Origin: Urechis unicinctus
Taxonomy: Eukaryota; Annelida; Polychaeta; Xenopneusta; Urechidae
DNA: 64,000 bases
Assembly: GCA_034190875.2 (NCBI GenBank)
Contig: CM067349.1
Span: 13,666,045 to 13,730,044 of the forward strand
Direction: 5' to 3'
Shown here: positions 1 to 13,566 of the stretch, piece after piece
How the letters are laid out: each line of letters opens with the position of its first letter
Numbering within the stretch: the stretch's first letter is position 1
Made by a program: the position numbers and the translations under genes
The notes under the pieces: model-generated
The model's input: only the letters and a program-made list of their open reading frames with translations
Database searches by the model: none
Told to the model about the DNA's origin: nothing

Positions 1-252
1 TTATCTGACCATGCGATTGTGACGCGTTTGACCATAGCTTGGTAGCCAAGCGCAATGACTGTCTACGCTGTACTTATTTATATTGCCATCCATATCAGAA
101 GCTGTTCTGATGAGTGGCTTGAAGTTTGAAAAACGCTGTAACTGCAGATCTCAAGCCGCAGAGTTTTCTCACAAAGCTCTATTCGAGGTTTTGTCAGGAA
201 CGTGACTAATAGTAAAAGTTTTTCTTGCCGAGAAAGAAGCTGCATATCTATA
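1..252. other. Unassigned flank
   Basis: AT-rich sequence left of the first duplicated block. I see no coding, RNA or repeat signal, and its counterpart left of 8,129 does not align with it by eye, which is why the block boundary is placed near 253. Confidence 0.5.
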
Positions 253-2675
253 CTTATGAATGTCACCCCCGCGTGTCAAAACCAATGCCGGCACCACCCA
301 CCAGATATCCAGATATCCCCGCCACAGTTCGCTTCCTTACCTCAACATATCCTATCCCTCCCTACTTGTTGCAATCAGCGTCGTTAGTTGGCAAACATTA
401 TGTGCTAAAAATGATACAATTATTGAAAGGGCTAACGTTTGGACGAAAGTTACCAATAACATTAATACAAACTACATAAACCTCAGGTATGAGAAATATT
501 TCCCACAAAGCCACAAAGCCTCGATTGGAGGCCCTTCCTTTAGCTTTACAAACATTATTTGCTGCTTGAAGAACAAATTGTAAACAACATGGTGTATCGT
601 ACCCATAAAGGCAAGGCAGGATAGAGTAACCAGTGCATTTGGTGTTTAATACCCTATCATTAGCTAATTATGGCTCTAATGTCACTGAACAAATGTATGT
701 TGTTATAATGAACGGTTTTTGTGTTAGTTTTTACATCAAACGACCGATGTTGGGCCTTGAATGAGTCAAGGCCAGATTGCGCTATCATGTAACTCAAACC
801 TTATTCGATCATGTTCTCTTCTGTACGGAACACGCCTGGTTAATGCAGGATTTATCAAACTCCTGATTGCATTTGCAAACCCTACTTGTGTTACTAACAA
901 AACTAATCTCAGGTGAGAGTTATATTCCTGGTCAATGTTCATAAAATAGACCATTCTCTGACCAAAGTGGGATAATGAAAACAATCTGCTATTAATGGAT
1001 TGATACGAATAACATAGCGAACCGTTAAAGTGTCCGCTAAGAGATATATTTCAGACCTTGAGAGCAAGACCATTGTCAAAAAAAAGGTGTGGACGATGTA
1101 AAAACGGCATATATGGAATCAAGTACTATCATAGCATGAAATGGAGTACAACAGAGGCAGAGACAAAGAATGTAAGAAAAAATAAGTTACAGGACAAAGA
1201 AACGACATAATAGACGGACAGCAGTAAAAAGAGGGATATGATTTAAGAGGGTTAACTTGAGGGAAATTTCTTTCTTTTCCATATGAGAGGTCTGTGCCAC
1301 TGCCATTGTGAGCAACTATGCTCGACATATAAAGAGTTTGCTCACAATATTGAGAATATACTGATCGCAATATGTAAACCGTGGTTACTACTGCTCGAAT
1401 TTATCACATTCCTTAAACTCTATTGTTTTCTTGAATCGCATTTGAAAGGTGTAATAGTTTGGCACTGAACTACTGCTCCAATCGAGGGAGAATAACGGTT
1501 TGCTTGCGCATGCCTTTCAGTATAAAGGCAATGCAATCACAACTAGTGCTCATCTACACCTTTAAATATTCAATGTAGTACGTCCAAAGAAAAACGACTT
1601 GACATATATATTATATTTTCATTTCCTGTTTGATCTCATTTAGCTTATTTACTTTAAGCAATGATTGCCTCGTATATTAGCATAACACATCCATAATCAC
1701 CCGAAATTGACCTCTGAACCATCATTAAACTCGGTTCACTGAGATTTATCTATATCTTCTGTAGTTGATGTTGTATATCGCTACATTGGATTTTGAAAAC
1801 ATGTTGTCGCCTTCGAGGTTCATTTGTAGGAGGGCATCATTTGCATTCCAGACTGTGCAATTTGGATTCATGAACAGACTTAACAATATCAGATTTCGTA
1901 AGCATTATCTCTTGCTGGTCATAAACATTAGTACCATTCTCTTAATGCGAGGAGTGTCTGTTATCAAAGCTTTCAAAACCGGTCAATTTCATCTAAGTGT
2001 GCGTGAAGAATGAGTTTCGGTTCGAAAAGTAAAACGGTATAAGAAACCATTGCGCTATTTATAGGAAATTACTAGCCTTACAAAGTACTTAAAGGTCGTG
2101 TATATCCCAAAGTTGCACAAAGACTTGTGTGGACGAATAGTTATGGGGCGTGATCACTCAGCTGCAAATACTGCACTTGACAAATTATGGTCGCAGTGCC
2201 CCGTCATCTTACCTGACGGTCTCAATTTGTAATTGTGGAAGCGTACATTACATTATGTGACAACCTGGTGGAAACGACCTGTCCAAAGTCTCATATATAT
2301 GTATTACATATATATGTATTTATATTATCAAAAAGTGGTGTCGTCAAACTGGAAGAGCAGTTGATTTAAATCTCAGATAATTTACCTAAAACCTTAATTT
2401 AATTCACAATACATAAAATAATCGCCTTCCACAATTGCGTGATGTTATAGCAATGCTTCATCAATGTTGATGCTGTTATGTGTGCGGTTCTGATAAGGCT
2501 ATACGGTATTGCAACCAATATATTTGGACAAATCATAATCATATTTTAGGTAGCTAGATGTCTCTACCGCTTTCATGAGATGAGTTAAGCAAGTAGCTAT
2601 CCAATGATAAAGTAGCTGTTTACTGACACACGTTCCCAACGTTTGGAATGTATTACGATATGGGATCTAACGACA
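253..2675 (+). repeat. Diverged duplicated block A, copy 1
   Basis: This stretch aligns collinearly, at very roughly 70-80 percent identity, with 8,129-10,715. Matching landmarks in order are the CACCCCCGC start (about 263), GCGTCGTTAGTTGGCAAAC (about 378), TTTCCCACAAAGCC (about 500), CTCCTGATTGCATTTGCAAAC (about 861), GCAGTAAAAAGAGGGAT (about 1,221), CGACCTGTCCAAAGTC (about 2,275), AAAAGTGGTGTCGTCAAAC (about 2,332) and a weaker end near 2,641-2,675. About 500 bp (1,707-2,190) has no counterpart in copy 2. Open frames do not stay open in both copies, so the similarity does not look like conserved coding. It could be two copies of an unknown transposon or a local segmental duplication; I cannot tell which. 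Confidence 0.8.
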
Positions 2676-5600
2676 AGCCATTGATCTAATCTGTATCTCA
2701 CATTAAAGTTCTGTCCTGTTACAGGGTAGACATTTCATGATAATATCAACGGTAAATAACTAGATAGCATCGGGTTAATCTTAATTGATTTGCCCTAATG
2801 GAAACCAAAATATCGTTTGCGGCTTCACGCTCATGGTATCTGTAGAATCTCGCATTAAATGAAGCAGTACACTAATAGCCAATTAGAAATTATCAATGAA
2901 GTATGTGATTCGGGCGAGGTTAAATACTTGTAGGCGTGTTCACAATCACTAACTCATTAGATAATGAGGAAACACACTCACTTCGACGCGGAGCGGCGTT
3001 CATTTAATCGCCACATCCTTTGTATTTACGACTAAGTAAGTAAGCAAAACGACGCCTTCCTTTCATTTGAACTTTTAAACAGTTTCCTGATACTGCAATA
3101 TATACATAGGGTGACTTGTATCCGTCTTAAACATTGTGAACACTGTGGTACGGTTGTTCAATATATTATCCAATGCTCGCGATTGTCAAAAGATATCATC
3201 TCGTTTCATTTGCATTAACCTGTGGGATAAACGACATCTGCATTTATTTATTTGTAGCGAGAAACCGACCCCTTCAGGAATGAGTTATGTCTACGTTGCT
3301 ACCTTTAATGGAAGCAAAGTGGCATATGTAAGGTACTGTATGACCAATAATGTATGCTTGATTAATCATTTATGTCTTGAGTAGGAGAATATCTGGGCCC
3401 TAATGTAACTATTTACTCTTCTCCCTGCCACGTCAAACTTTTCTCCATAAACACATGTGGACACGATCGATATAGGAATCCACAGATATGAAGCCCTTGT
3501 GGTACAATTTTCCGATGATGGTAAACAGCAGAGAGTTTTGGTGGTTGACACATCGATGGGGCGTTGCAATGTGAATCATCTACTGAAGAGGAATCAAGAC
3601 GTCTTTACTATTCCCCGGACGATGCACATAAGTACCCTCTAACATCCGTCATTTCCATCTTAGGACTTCAAAGTGTTGATATAAACCAGCAGTTATTCAT
3701 CTTTTTGATAAATCACGATCATGACAACTGTTAGTGCCAGGAGCCTTCATCATACCCACAACATAAACCCTTGTCACATACGTCACTGATCTGTTAGGAC
3801 CAGCACGACAGTGACAATGCGTCGCTAAAGCTAATAATTGCACGCGATGAACAAGAATCACATTTTAAGGGTTAATTACGTCATAATACTTATTGTTCCG
3901 CTTTTAGTATACTCTTGGGTCAAATCAATCTTGTATCGTTACCGCACAACTTCCTAGCTTAGATATTTTTGCGTTTTCCTGTTATAGCATAGGATATGTA
4001 GTGCTGTGATAGATCACAGAAGCGTGCGCCTTTCTTTCTTTATATTATGCGTGGCTCATTAATGCAAAAATTGGGTATGTCCGCCACTATGCTCAATGTA
4101 CCACAGTATATTGTATGGTTTGGTTAAGTCATCCTACTAGGCTTGTTATTTATTTTATATGCATGCCTGAATGGACAAATGGTCGGGCATTTCCTCAGGC
4201 TAATTGCAAATCAGCTATACTAACAGTGGATGCTCCAATATGTGCTGCACCAGCAAACGGATCATCAAATATGTTATCACGTTAATAACGCTTATTTGGT
4301 GACTTTTGAGCAGTTTTGTATTCAATTTTATGTCAATGGTTCAACGTTTGCATTTTTACATTAAAATACTTCTTGCAAATGTGAGATGATTGCAGTATCG
4401 CTATTGCGTGATACGGTGCCTGGTTAAGGCAGGCAGAGCGTTAATGGTTTGGTTTTATTGCTGGTTTTGTGATTGATGAAGCAGCGTTTAACTGAATAAG
4501 ATGACACTCTAAGTTCATTCAGCCCCGTTACCAATGTGCTCATTATGATGAGTTTAACGGCAGGAGAACCAGTATTTTGATTAAGCCTTTTCTCAAATCA
4601 GGGTCATTTTTTTATCATTACGACAGACAATTTACGACAACATCTAAGACTTAAAGCTTGATAAGATTGTGATAGATCGGATTTCATTCCTGTGAATGGA
4701 AACCAATATTGGGTTGGCGCCTTCACATTAAATTATACACTCCTGCTGACAAACTCGTTGCCTACATTATTAATTCTAAGTCGTTTGATAAATGTCGTAA
4801 ATCTATCTTGTGAGAAACTGCCCAAAAGCTAAATGAGATTTCATTCCTGACCAGACATTACCATTACACACGACGACATTGTGATTAATCAGAATTTCAC
4901 TAACTCCGTATTGCTGTACCCGACATTCAGTATGCGTTAAATTATGTCCCAGTGTTTGACGGCTTATTGCAGCGGAACGTTTACATATCTATACAACAAT
5001 GATGAGTGATAATAAATAACAAATAGGCAGGCTACATCTATGCCTGATCAAATAGGCTTCCTTAGGTAACAATCACCGTCTCAAAACTTAATACCACATA
5101 CCTATTCACGCTTAAAAATACATGGTGCGCTTAAGCAACCATTGTATTAAACCCCGATACAGGTGAGGTCGCATTATAATAGAGTTGTACACCCACGTCT
5201 TGAAATCTACCATTGATAAAGTTAATTTATTGCTATAGTCGTGGCTTTCGGGAGCTAATATGACTTTGTATTACGGGTTCATCTTAGTCAGATTATGCAA
5301 TAGCGTCCCTTGAGCAAAACTTGACTTAATGTTACCAATGCCGCTGCACAATGACGCTAATTGCTTTCCATTTTTCAACGACTGAAATGGATAACATATT
5401 TCAATGATTGGTTACTCTGTCCGTCGGAATGGTGGTGCCTCATATTTTGAAAACCCCTGGTATTGCCATGTTGCGCTTATGTCTATGTAGCAAGATAAGC
5501 AGAACATTGTGCACACGCTGCAGCCTGTCGAGCGGGAGCGTAAGATGTAATTAATACAGTTACATGTTGCATGACGTATATTTCTCGCGGAAAATTGTGG

Positions 5601-8128
5601 CGTTTTTAGGCTTTGTAAATGAATTGCAGCCCTTGAAAGCTCAAAGGGTTAATGGGAAGACTACAGGTGCAGTAATAGTCTGTATACCCACGCCAAAACT
5701 AATAATCAAACATATCAAACACGGCAATGAATTAGCAATGTTGAAGAGCAGTTGTAGTCAATCACTGCATTAAAATGTTTTACAAAGCTTACTATAATAA
5801 TCGGACTTACTGATTTCCGTTCACGTCGCTCGTTTATAACAGTAGTGCCACCGCGTATTTATCGTATGAGTTAACAAATTCCTGCATTGTAATAGTATAA
5901 TGTTCAGTCATCAACTGGCACCATCAGTCAGCCACAGATCGTCAGATGATACATAGCATATTTTATATCACATGAATAACGATGGTCATCCTTGCAAATG
6001 ATTTAGGATATTATACTACAACAATGCACATAACGATACGGCTATAAAAGTCATCTTAACCAGAAGCTTATCAAATGCAACTGATAGATGCATATTTTCC
6101 TCCCGCGCTATGGTTCGTTAAACATGTAATGTTTTGTACGGGATTTAGGTAGATCTGATGCGCGTTTGGCAACTGGCCTTCAATAATTTCCAGATATGAG
6201 ACCCATTTACCCGGGACATAGATCACAGAACAGATTTAACTTTTTAACGGTTTGGTGATATCAAGCTCCTTTTCTGGAATGCAGAAACAAAAGGTATAAA
6301 CTCATTTAATAGACTGTTGATAGCTACAAGACCGACCGTGAGAAATGTATATTGTGCAGCGACACACAGAGCTCTAACAATTGATTGAAAACTTGTGAGT
6401 AATAGCGCCTCGATGAGAAAGAGATGTTTGCGAGACACCGCCTAAGGGTAATTTCCGTTTCGTACATGCCGTCATACAGTTGCCAGGAATGGTGAGTGAT
6501 GCTGTATACCTACGTACGTCATGAGGACATGACTATTATTCATGTGGGGTGTTCGTGCTAAGGCCATATCAGACTTACCTTGTGACCATCTGCATTAGTC
6601 AGCTGTAGAGGAATTAAGGACGAATGAACCATTTGTATTAAGACTGATGTCCACTTGGCTATGCTAAGCAATCATTATTGCTTTGGTATATCATAACGCC
6701 GTGTAATGGCGACAGTTGCACGTGTTAAAAGTTAGTTGCTGATAACCTTGTTTTCATAGGACAAAACCTGGCTATGTTCCCCATAAATGGCTATCCTCGG
6801 GTGCATAAAATATTACAAAACTCACTGCTGTTCGTCATTCAGAAAATATCGCTATCGATGAAACTTAATTCGAGCGTATTAATCCTCAAGGCATTCATTT
6901 GAGGTCAGTGTATGTACCTTTTTGAGACAGATAAGTAAACATGCAGGCATGGCTAATTTTCCGATGCTTTACTTATCTTGATGTTCGCTAATGTTATGCG
7001 TTGTGATTAAAAAATCGATTGTATTAATTCACAATTATAAACGTCTTCCTGTTTGTGGGTTTGGTTTGGTAGAACAAGTTTAAGGCATACTTTATCTTCT
7101 CTTCCTAGAGCAAGTAAAAATTGGCAATGAATAATTCGCTTTATGGACAGATGATACACATCAGCGTGATATGATAATGCGTAACAAATGTTTCATCGCA
7201 GCATTTTTGGCGGCGCACTAATACGGTTATTTGTGTTGGTAGCAGTATTTGCTTTATTTCAAGGTGTGGTTGTTGCATCAATGAACCATCACATTTAATG
7301 CAAGATGTTAAGCTGAAGATGCATTGAATGAGATTATGTGACATCCAGCCATCATCGCGAATTTCTCACAAAAGCTTGTTCACACTATACCACGTTTTCA
7401 GCAATCTTCAATCAGAAAATATGCAGCCGGTTATAGGCTTGGCGTCATTTTAACATTTTAACCGATCAACAACTGCAGCATATACATCATAGAGTGAAAA
7501 GAGTTTTTCGCGAATTGATTACGTAAATATTGATGGTCACTCCACGCAATCACGGCTATGAACAGAGCGGATAAACAGAGGGTTCAGATGAGTAGGAGAA
7601 CAAATTATTTGTGGCATTAACCACTTGAAATATGGCTACTCATCCGGGAGTTACTGTTGAATTAGGCTCATATAGTTTTTCTCGTTTAAATCTTTTCAGC
7701 TCGTTTGTCAATATATTTACCAACTATGTGTCTAAGAAGGGACTCAGAAACGTCATGTGATTAACACGCTCAGTGTTATCCATGAAAAACCGATATGATA
7801 AGAACTTACGCAGTTAGTTATGATTCAAATGCTAGCATAACGAATAATCTGCACTGTAGATTTGACTGACGCATATAATTAGAAGCTCAATTTACTTCCG
7901 CTTCTTAGAATAGATGATTACTATTCAGGACAGGTTTGTTTTCTCCAAACTTTATTTATTCGAGCGTCGATAAAAATCTTGCTGAATATGACAATCACTT
8001 TGTAATTAGATATTGACAACAAAATAAAATGTCCTTGGAAATACACAGTATGTTATCCTATAACGTAAACATGCACATGGTTATGACGTAATATAAGAAC
8101 GCTCGGGACCAAAGTAAATTTGATTCAT
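2676..8128. other. Gene-free AT-rich spacer between block A copies
   Basis: No open frame here exceeds what chance gives, and no protein family is recognisable. Weak internal similarities are visible: about 45 bp near 2,796 resembles 4,696 (shared AATGGAAACCAA, then a CTTCAC word), and 4,395-4,500 resembles 12,735-12,870 (shared AGGCAGAGC and GCTGGTTTTGT). The second pair lies about 8.35 kb apart, similar to the 7.9 kb offset of block A, so the whole 8 kb may once have been duplicated. That is inference from short matches. Confidence 0.4.
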
Positions 8129-10715
8129 TCTTATAAATGCCACCCCCGCATGTCCGGCTCCACCCACCAGATAACCAGATATACCCGCCACATTTCTTCA
8201 TCCTTACCTCCACGTAATATCTTCTCCAATATCCTCTCCTGCCCCTCTTGATTCAATCAGCGTCGTTAGTTGGCAAACATGCTGCGCTAGAAAGGATACG
8301 CTACCGTAAAATGAATCATCAATTGCATGTATGCATAACACTCAGGTACGAGAAGACTGACATATTTCCCACAAAGCCCCAGAGCCTCGTATGAATCCCC
8401 TTTCGTCAGCTTGATATGCATAATTCACTACTTGAAGGACACATTGCACTCGATATGCAGCTGGTATTTATTACCTTGTGAAGAGCTTATCACGGCGCTA
8501 ATGTAACTGAGCAAATGGATGGGCCTATAACGCACGCTTTTTTTGTTAGTATTTATATCAAACGACCTTCGAATGAGCAAGGCAAAATAGCTTTGCCATA
8601 TAACGCCAGCCTTATTCGATCGTGGTTCCCTCTTGACGGGACGACTCTGGTTAATGCAGTGTTTATCGAACTCCTGATTGCATTTGCAAACTCTATTACC
8701 GTTACTAACACAACTAGCCGCATATGAGAGCTATATTGTTCATAGACTAGATCATCTTCTTTTCAAAACGGGATAATGAAAACCATCTATTATTGCTGGA
8801 ATGCTAAAAACTAATAGCAACGCATTAAATGGCCCGCCCAAAGTTATCATTCAGAACTTGAGAACATGAACATTGGCAAGTAAACACACTTAATAGGGAT
8901 GATGGGGTAAATAGTGTGGAATAGTATACACACGGCATATATGGAACTAAATACTTTCATAACGAGAAAAGGAGTACAACAGAGACGTAGACAAGTGATA
9001 CAAGAAAGGAAAAGTTATTGGACAAGCCAACAACTTAATGTTAGTATAGCAGTAAAAAGAGGGATTTGATTTCAGAGGGTTAACCTGTGAGTAATTCCGT
9101 TCTTTTCTATATAAGATGTCGTGTGCTTCTACCATTTTGATCAACTATGCCCGACATATAAACAGTCAATACATTATATTGAGCATGGATTGATCGCAGT
9201 ATGTAACCCATAGTCAATACTGCTAAAATTATTCACATTTGAAAATAAAAACGACTTTACATTAATATACATGTACATAAATATATTCATCCACTGTTTG
9301 ATCGCATATAGGTGATCTACAAGTGCCTTTAATATTAGCATAACACATACAAAATCACCCGACCCTAACACCAACTTATCTGATGTTCTACATTAGTAAC
9401 TGCGGAACCTTACATTATGATAGGTAAAAACCTGGTCGAAACGACCTGTCCAAAGTCCCATATATGTGTAATACATGTATCGATGAGTTCAAAAAGTGGT
9501 GTCGTCAAACGGGAAGAGCAATTCATTAAAATGTTAACTCACAGCTCTGATAATCTCCCACTATCTGTCGAAAGATACATGTATCCAATCCATAATACAA
9601 ATAAATAATCGCGTCCCATAATGGCTTGATGTTACATCAATGCTTGTTCAATGTTTATTCGGCTGTTTTGGGACTCGACAAAGATGCACGGTACAGCAAT
9701 CAATATACTTGGACGAACCATGATCGCATGTTTGGTAGCTGCAAATACGAAGAAATGATTTTAGTCGATTTGGCTAGAACTGACGTCAACCAAGTGACTC
9801 GTGGCACTTGGTAGCGTTACAGTGTCATTTATCTATGACACAGGCTGTATATGTGGTTCATTTATACCGAAGTCAACTTCTCGATACTAAACGCTGTGAT
9901 TGCGTTAGACTCCTTTTATCAACCAACTATTATCGGATGGTAACTCTCGATGATTGTCATCCAGCCATAAAATATAAATCCATGTTGTCAGTAAAGCTGA
10001 CTGAAATGTTTAATTTACCAGACGCTAGATATACTTGATGTTCAGGAAATACGTAAGCAGTAAAAAAAAGTTTCTCTGACATCACCGTCCGAGATTTATT
10101 TCCCTAACGCAAAACAGAATGAACAAAGATATCGTGCTCGGTTGCATGATTAACACAGATGTCAACAGTCCATGTATAGTGACACTACAAAACGAACTGT
10201 AAATGCAAGCACCCGAACATAAATCATATCCATTAGTACAAGTTTATCATACAACTAGTTGATTCTTGATAATTTCGCTATAAACAAAATGTGGGACACC
10301 ATGACATGAATGATTGGCTATTTAATTATCAGTTTACCGTTCTACGTTTGCCTTTACACAGCACGATACGTCAATCAAGGTATCGACAACAATTGTATAA
10401 GTGATGCACTGACCGTCAAACACGCCAAGTGATATACATCTCGAGGTAAAATGCAGTATGATGTGCGAATTTCGCTCTAATATTTACGCAAATAAAATAA
10501 ATACGATCTATACATATATTCATGATGAATGGTATTTGATTGCTTACACACAGCAAAAAAGACGTGTGCGATGGATAATATCTCTACAGCGTTCATGACT
10601 TCAGCTAATGGTTATCCACGTATATAGCAGCTGTTTACTGATTGAGATGACGTGTTAAGTTTAATTACACACATGCCGAATGTGTGGAATGCATTAAGAT
10701 ATGAGATCAAACGAC
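8129..10715 (+). repeat. Diverged duplicated block A, copy 2
   Basis: Second copy of the block at 253-2,675, same orientation, offset about 7.9 kb. The best-preserved part is 8,530-8,710, matching 720-890 with long shared words such as CTCCTGATTGCATTTGCAAAC. A 70-codon frame at 8,515-8,727 lies in this part but is interrupted in copy 1, so I do not call it a gene. About 800 bp at roughly 9,750-10,560 is missing from copy 1, so one copy gained or lost it after duplication. The alignment resumes with AGCAGCTGTTTACTGA near 10,627. Confidence 0.8.
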
Positions 10716-11153
10716 GACGATCAAAGTAGCAGTGTTAAAATACACAGCCCCAAACAATGTTATTGGCACAAAGCAAGCAATGATAATAAACGAGGTTTCT
10801 AGTTCCCTTCTACATTAATGCTTGGCTACTCGTGTTGGTTGTGAAGACTCAGATTACGGCTACATATAACTACGTTCAAAATGGAACTGAATATAGATAA
10901 AATATTGGGTTGGTTTGCAAGTACAGGTGACATGATGCACAAATGGCCAAATAGATGGTTTGAGCGATTAGTGGATGAACAACCGACAGGTAACAAATAG
11001 TTCAATATATTAACATCTCCTAAATCAGGACGCATATGATCCATCACCTAAATTGGATCATCAGGCCATCCACACTAGGTTAGTTGGGGCTCCGGTCGTT
11101 ATTTGTGGGTGCTCTTAGACGCTGCTCTGTGTAGTATAGTAGAAAGCCACCAT
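10716..11153. other. Unassigned spacer
   Basis: No gene or repeat recognised. GC content rises slightly towards the right edge, just before the tandem repeat at 11,154. Confidence 0.4.
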
Positions 11154-11665
11154 TAGTCGTCAAACGAATTCCGCCTTTAATGCCCAATTAGGCCGTTAAT
11201 TCTAGTTCGAAAAGGTTGGCTAAGTGCGAAGTCTAGCGAGTATGATTTTTGCTGTGCAATTAGCCTCATGCTGTGATGTGGGGTGTTACACTGGCTAAAG
11301 TCTGTAGCGCACATACTGTAGGGAGCTGTGGTAGCAATTGGTTAGAATCCAATTGCTTAACATCGCGTAAATAGTGACTCGGCACTATCAGTCGGCAATC
11401 GAATTATGCCAGTTAATGACCATTGAGGCCCTTAATTCTAGTCCGAAAAGGTTGGCTGTATGCGAAGTTTAGCGAGTTAGATGCTCGATGAGCTCATAAG
11501 AAGTGCAACTAGCAGCATCTTGCATGCGTTAAAAGTCATGGAGTGTTATATTGGCTAAAGTCTGTAGCGCACTAACAGTCGGGAAGCTGTGGAAGCGATT
11601 TCGGTTTGATAGAATTCAATTGCCATGCATTGCGTATAAAGGGACTCGGAAGTTGTTCAACGACT
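11154..11665 (+). repeat. Two-unit tandem repeat, unit about 235-260 bp
   Basis: Unit 1 (11,154-11,388) and unit 2 (11,389 to about 11,665) share in order AGTCG-CAA-CGAATT, TTAATTCTAGTCCGAAAAGG, GCGAAGT-TAGCGAGT, TGGCTAAAGTCTGTAGCGC (11,292 and 11,552) and GGGACTCGG-type ends. Unit 2 carries about 25 extra bases near 11,480-11,510. The units are clearly diverged, so the duplication is old. There is no open frame across either unit. It may be a fragment of a satellite or of a transposon's subterminal repeat. Confidence 0.85.
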
Positions 11666-13389
11666 GCTTGATTTTATTACGCATCCATCATAACTGCATT
11701 TAAAATTTGCAGAATCAATTCATATATGCTTATATTATGCAACACCATTATCTCCTTATTTAATGGTGCCATTGGAAATTAAGCCGCAAATACAAATGAT
11801 GTTGATTGCTATCTTAATCACAACCTCAGATATAATTACCACGTGTAACGTGGAGTATGATGTTAGCCCCAAAGTGAATAATAAAAGGAGTAACCAATAC
11901 ACGAGAAGCAATTTATAATGCGGTATAAGAAAATGCAATAGTTTAAAATTAATGTACTTCGAATACTATGAGCGACAGGCAAAACTTGCCAACCGAATTT
12001 CGTCATACCATGTATAGTTACTCTGCCTTACACATATCTTTCTTTAGCTATAGCGTACTATTTTGGTTAGCATAAGCAAGCCCTGAATCAAGTGCAGCGC
12101 TATGTATGCGTACATGAGGTTCCATAGAGCCCCATGTAACTCCGCGATTTCTCGCACCTCAGTATACCATAACAATGTCAAGACAGCTTGCCGTTTTTCG
12201 TAAAGGGTAATGCAGATTAGCTGGTTAACATTTCTGATCATGAATATTATCGATACAAATAGATTAATAAACGAACTGTGTGGTAGCAAACTATAATTCA
12301 TTTTCTTTGAATGAAATCTTAAAATTGTACGACAGTTGACCTTCCGTTAAAATGTCCGTTTTGCACAACTCGGGTAAACAGATATCATGATTGTGGTACC
12401 TCTAACTCCTTGCAAAAGCACAATAATTAATTCACTTGCATAGGTTACATTCTTACACATGCAAATGCACTGGAATGCTCGTCGGACGTGTTAAGCTTTG
12501 ATAACCTCAGCACAATTTATGTTTAGTCATTACTCTCCCATATTTGCCTCCGCAACATCTTTTCAATCGTCATTGACAATAATTTCGATCAATATATAAC
12601 TGGTTTCTGTAAGAGATCAATGCATTCTGAAATGCATCGCAAGATTATCTTTAGCACTCAATCGCAACAAATGCTAGCTAGAAGCCGGTATGCTGTTTAT
12701 GCGAAAGCAATTCGTTATTTTGCGCACTAGGGTTTTTAATCTTTTTTAGTTATTGTATTGAATTATGCCTCCCGTGTATAGGCAGAGCTCGCTGTGTTGT
12801 ATTAACGGCTGGTTTTGTCATATACATCCTTGTCAAGTGCATTTGCAGTCGTCGTTTACAGTGAATGATGTGGTTAATTAACCAGTTATCCCGAGCGGCT
12901 GAAAATACCTCAAGGCAGCGGGTGTAATGTCATGTTGATCCATTTAGAATTCCCAAATTCTCAGCGCAATCAATATCAGGAGCGGAACATATATGCAACG
13001 TTTCGTAAAGTCATGGTGATATGGGGCCCTAAAGCATAACGACAATGAACGTGATTTGTGCACGCATGTGTTCCTAGCGCCAAATATTTTTTTAATATTG
13101 CAAATGCTGTGGAGGAGCAGTGAATCAGACGGTTTTTTTTATTCGGCGTTTAATGAACACACTTTTATTTATCGCAGTGCAAACTGAAGCATTTAGACGG
13201 TGGACTATTGGATAACAAGCTAATGTTTTAGACACATACACAAATATATATGAATGATTATATGCAGCAGATTAGGTATTTGTGTCGGTTAAAATGTGGA
13301 TGCGATGACAACCATATACGCTGCCATAATTGGAAAGTATCTCTGCATTGGCAGCAGCTTAGGTTGGCAACGCTAAGTTGACCAAATGA
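11666..13389. other. Gene-free spacer
   Basis: No recognised gene. 12,735-12,870 has a weak match to 4,395-4,500, described with that region. The open frames here are within chance length. Confidence 0.4.
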
Positions 13390-13566
13390 CAGAATGTAAT
13401 CTCTGACCGACTTGTTTGACGTGAGGTCGGGCAAGTTAATTCGATTTAATGTATCAGAGCCCACGGTAAATGTAATCGGATAAGCTTAACTATTACAACG
13501 TCGCTATATCACATTGATTGATTCCGATGAAAGATAGTTTCGAATGTTGGTGGAAATATTTCCATA
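13390..13566 (+). repeat. R1 dispersed repeat, copy 1
   Basis: First of six same-strand copies of a module whose hallmarks are GACCGACTTG, GAGGTCGG/GGTCAGC, a CACGGTAAATGTAATCGGAT-type core, a GATTGATTCC-type word and a GGAAATATTTCC-type end. This copy contains all five in order. The others start near 15,436, 18,850, 21,300, 25,525 and 33,065. The module is noncoding in every copy. Confidence 0.8.

Noticed and set aside
8515-8727. 70-codon frame in block A copy 2 as a conserved small gene
   Set aside because: The homologous position in copy 1 is interrupted by a stop in the matching frame, so conservation is not at the protein level.
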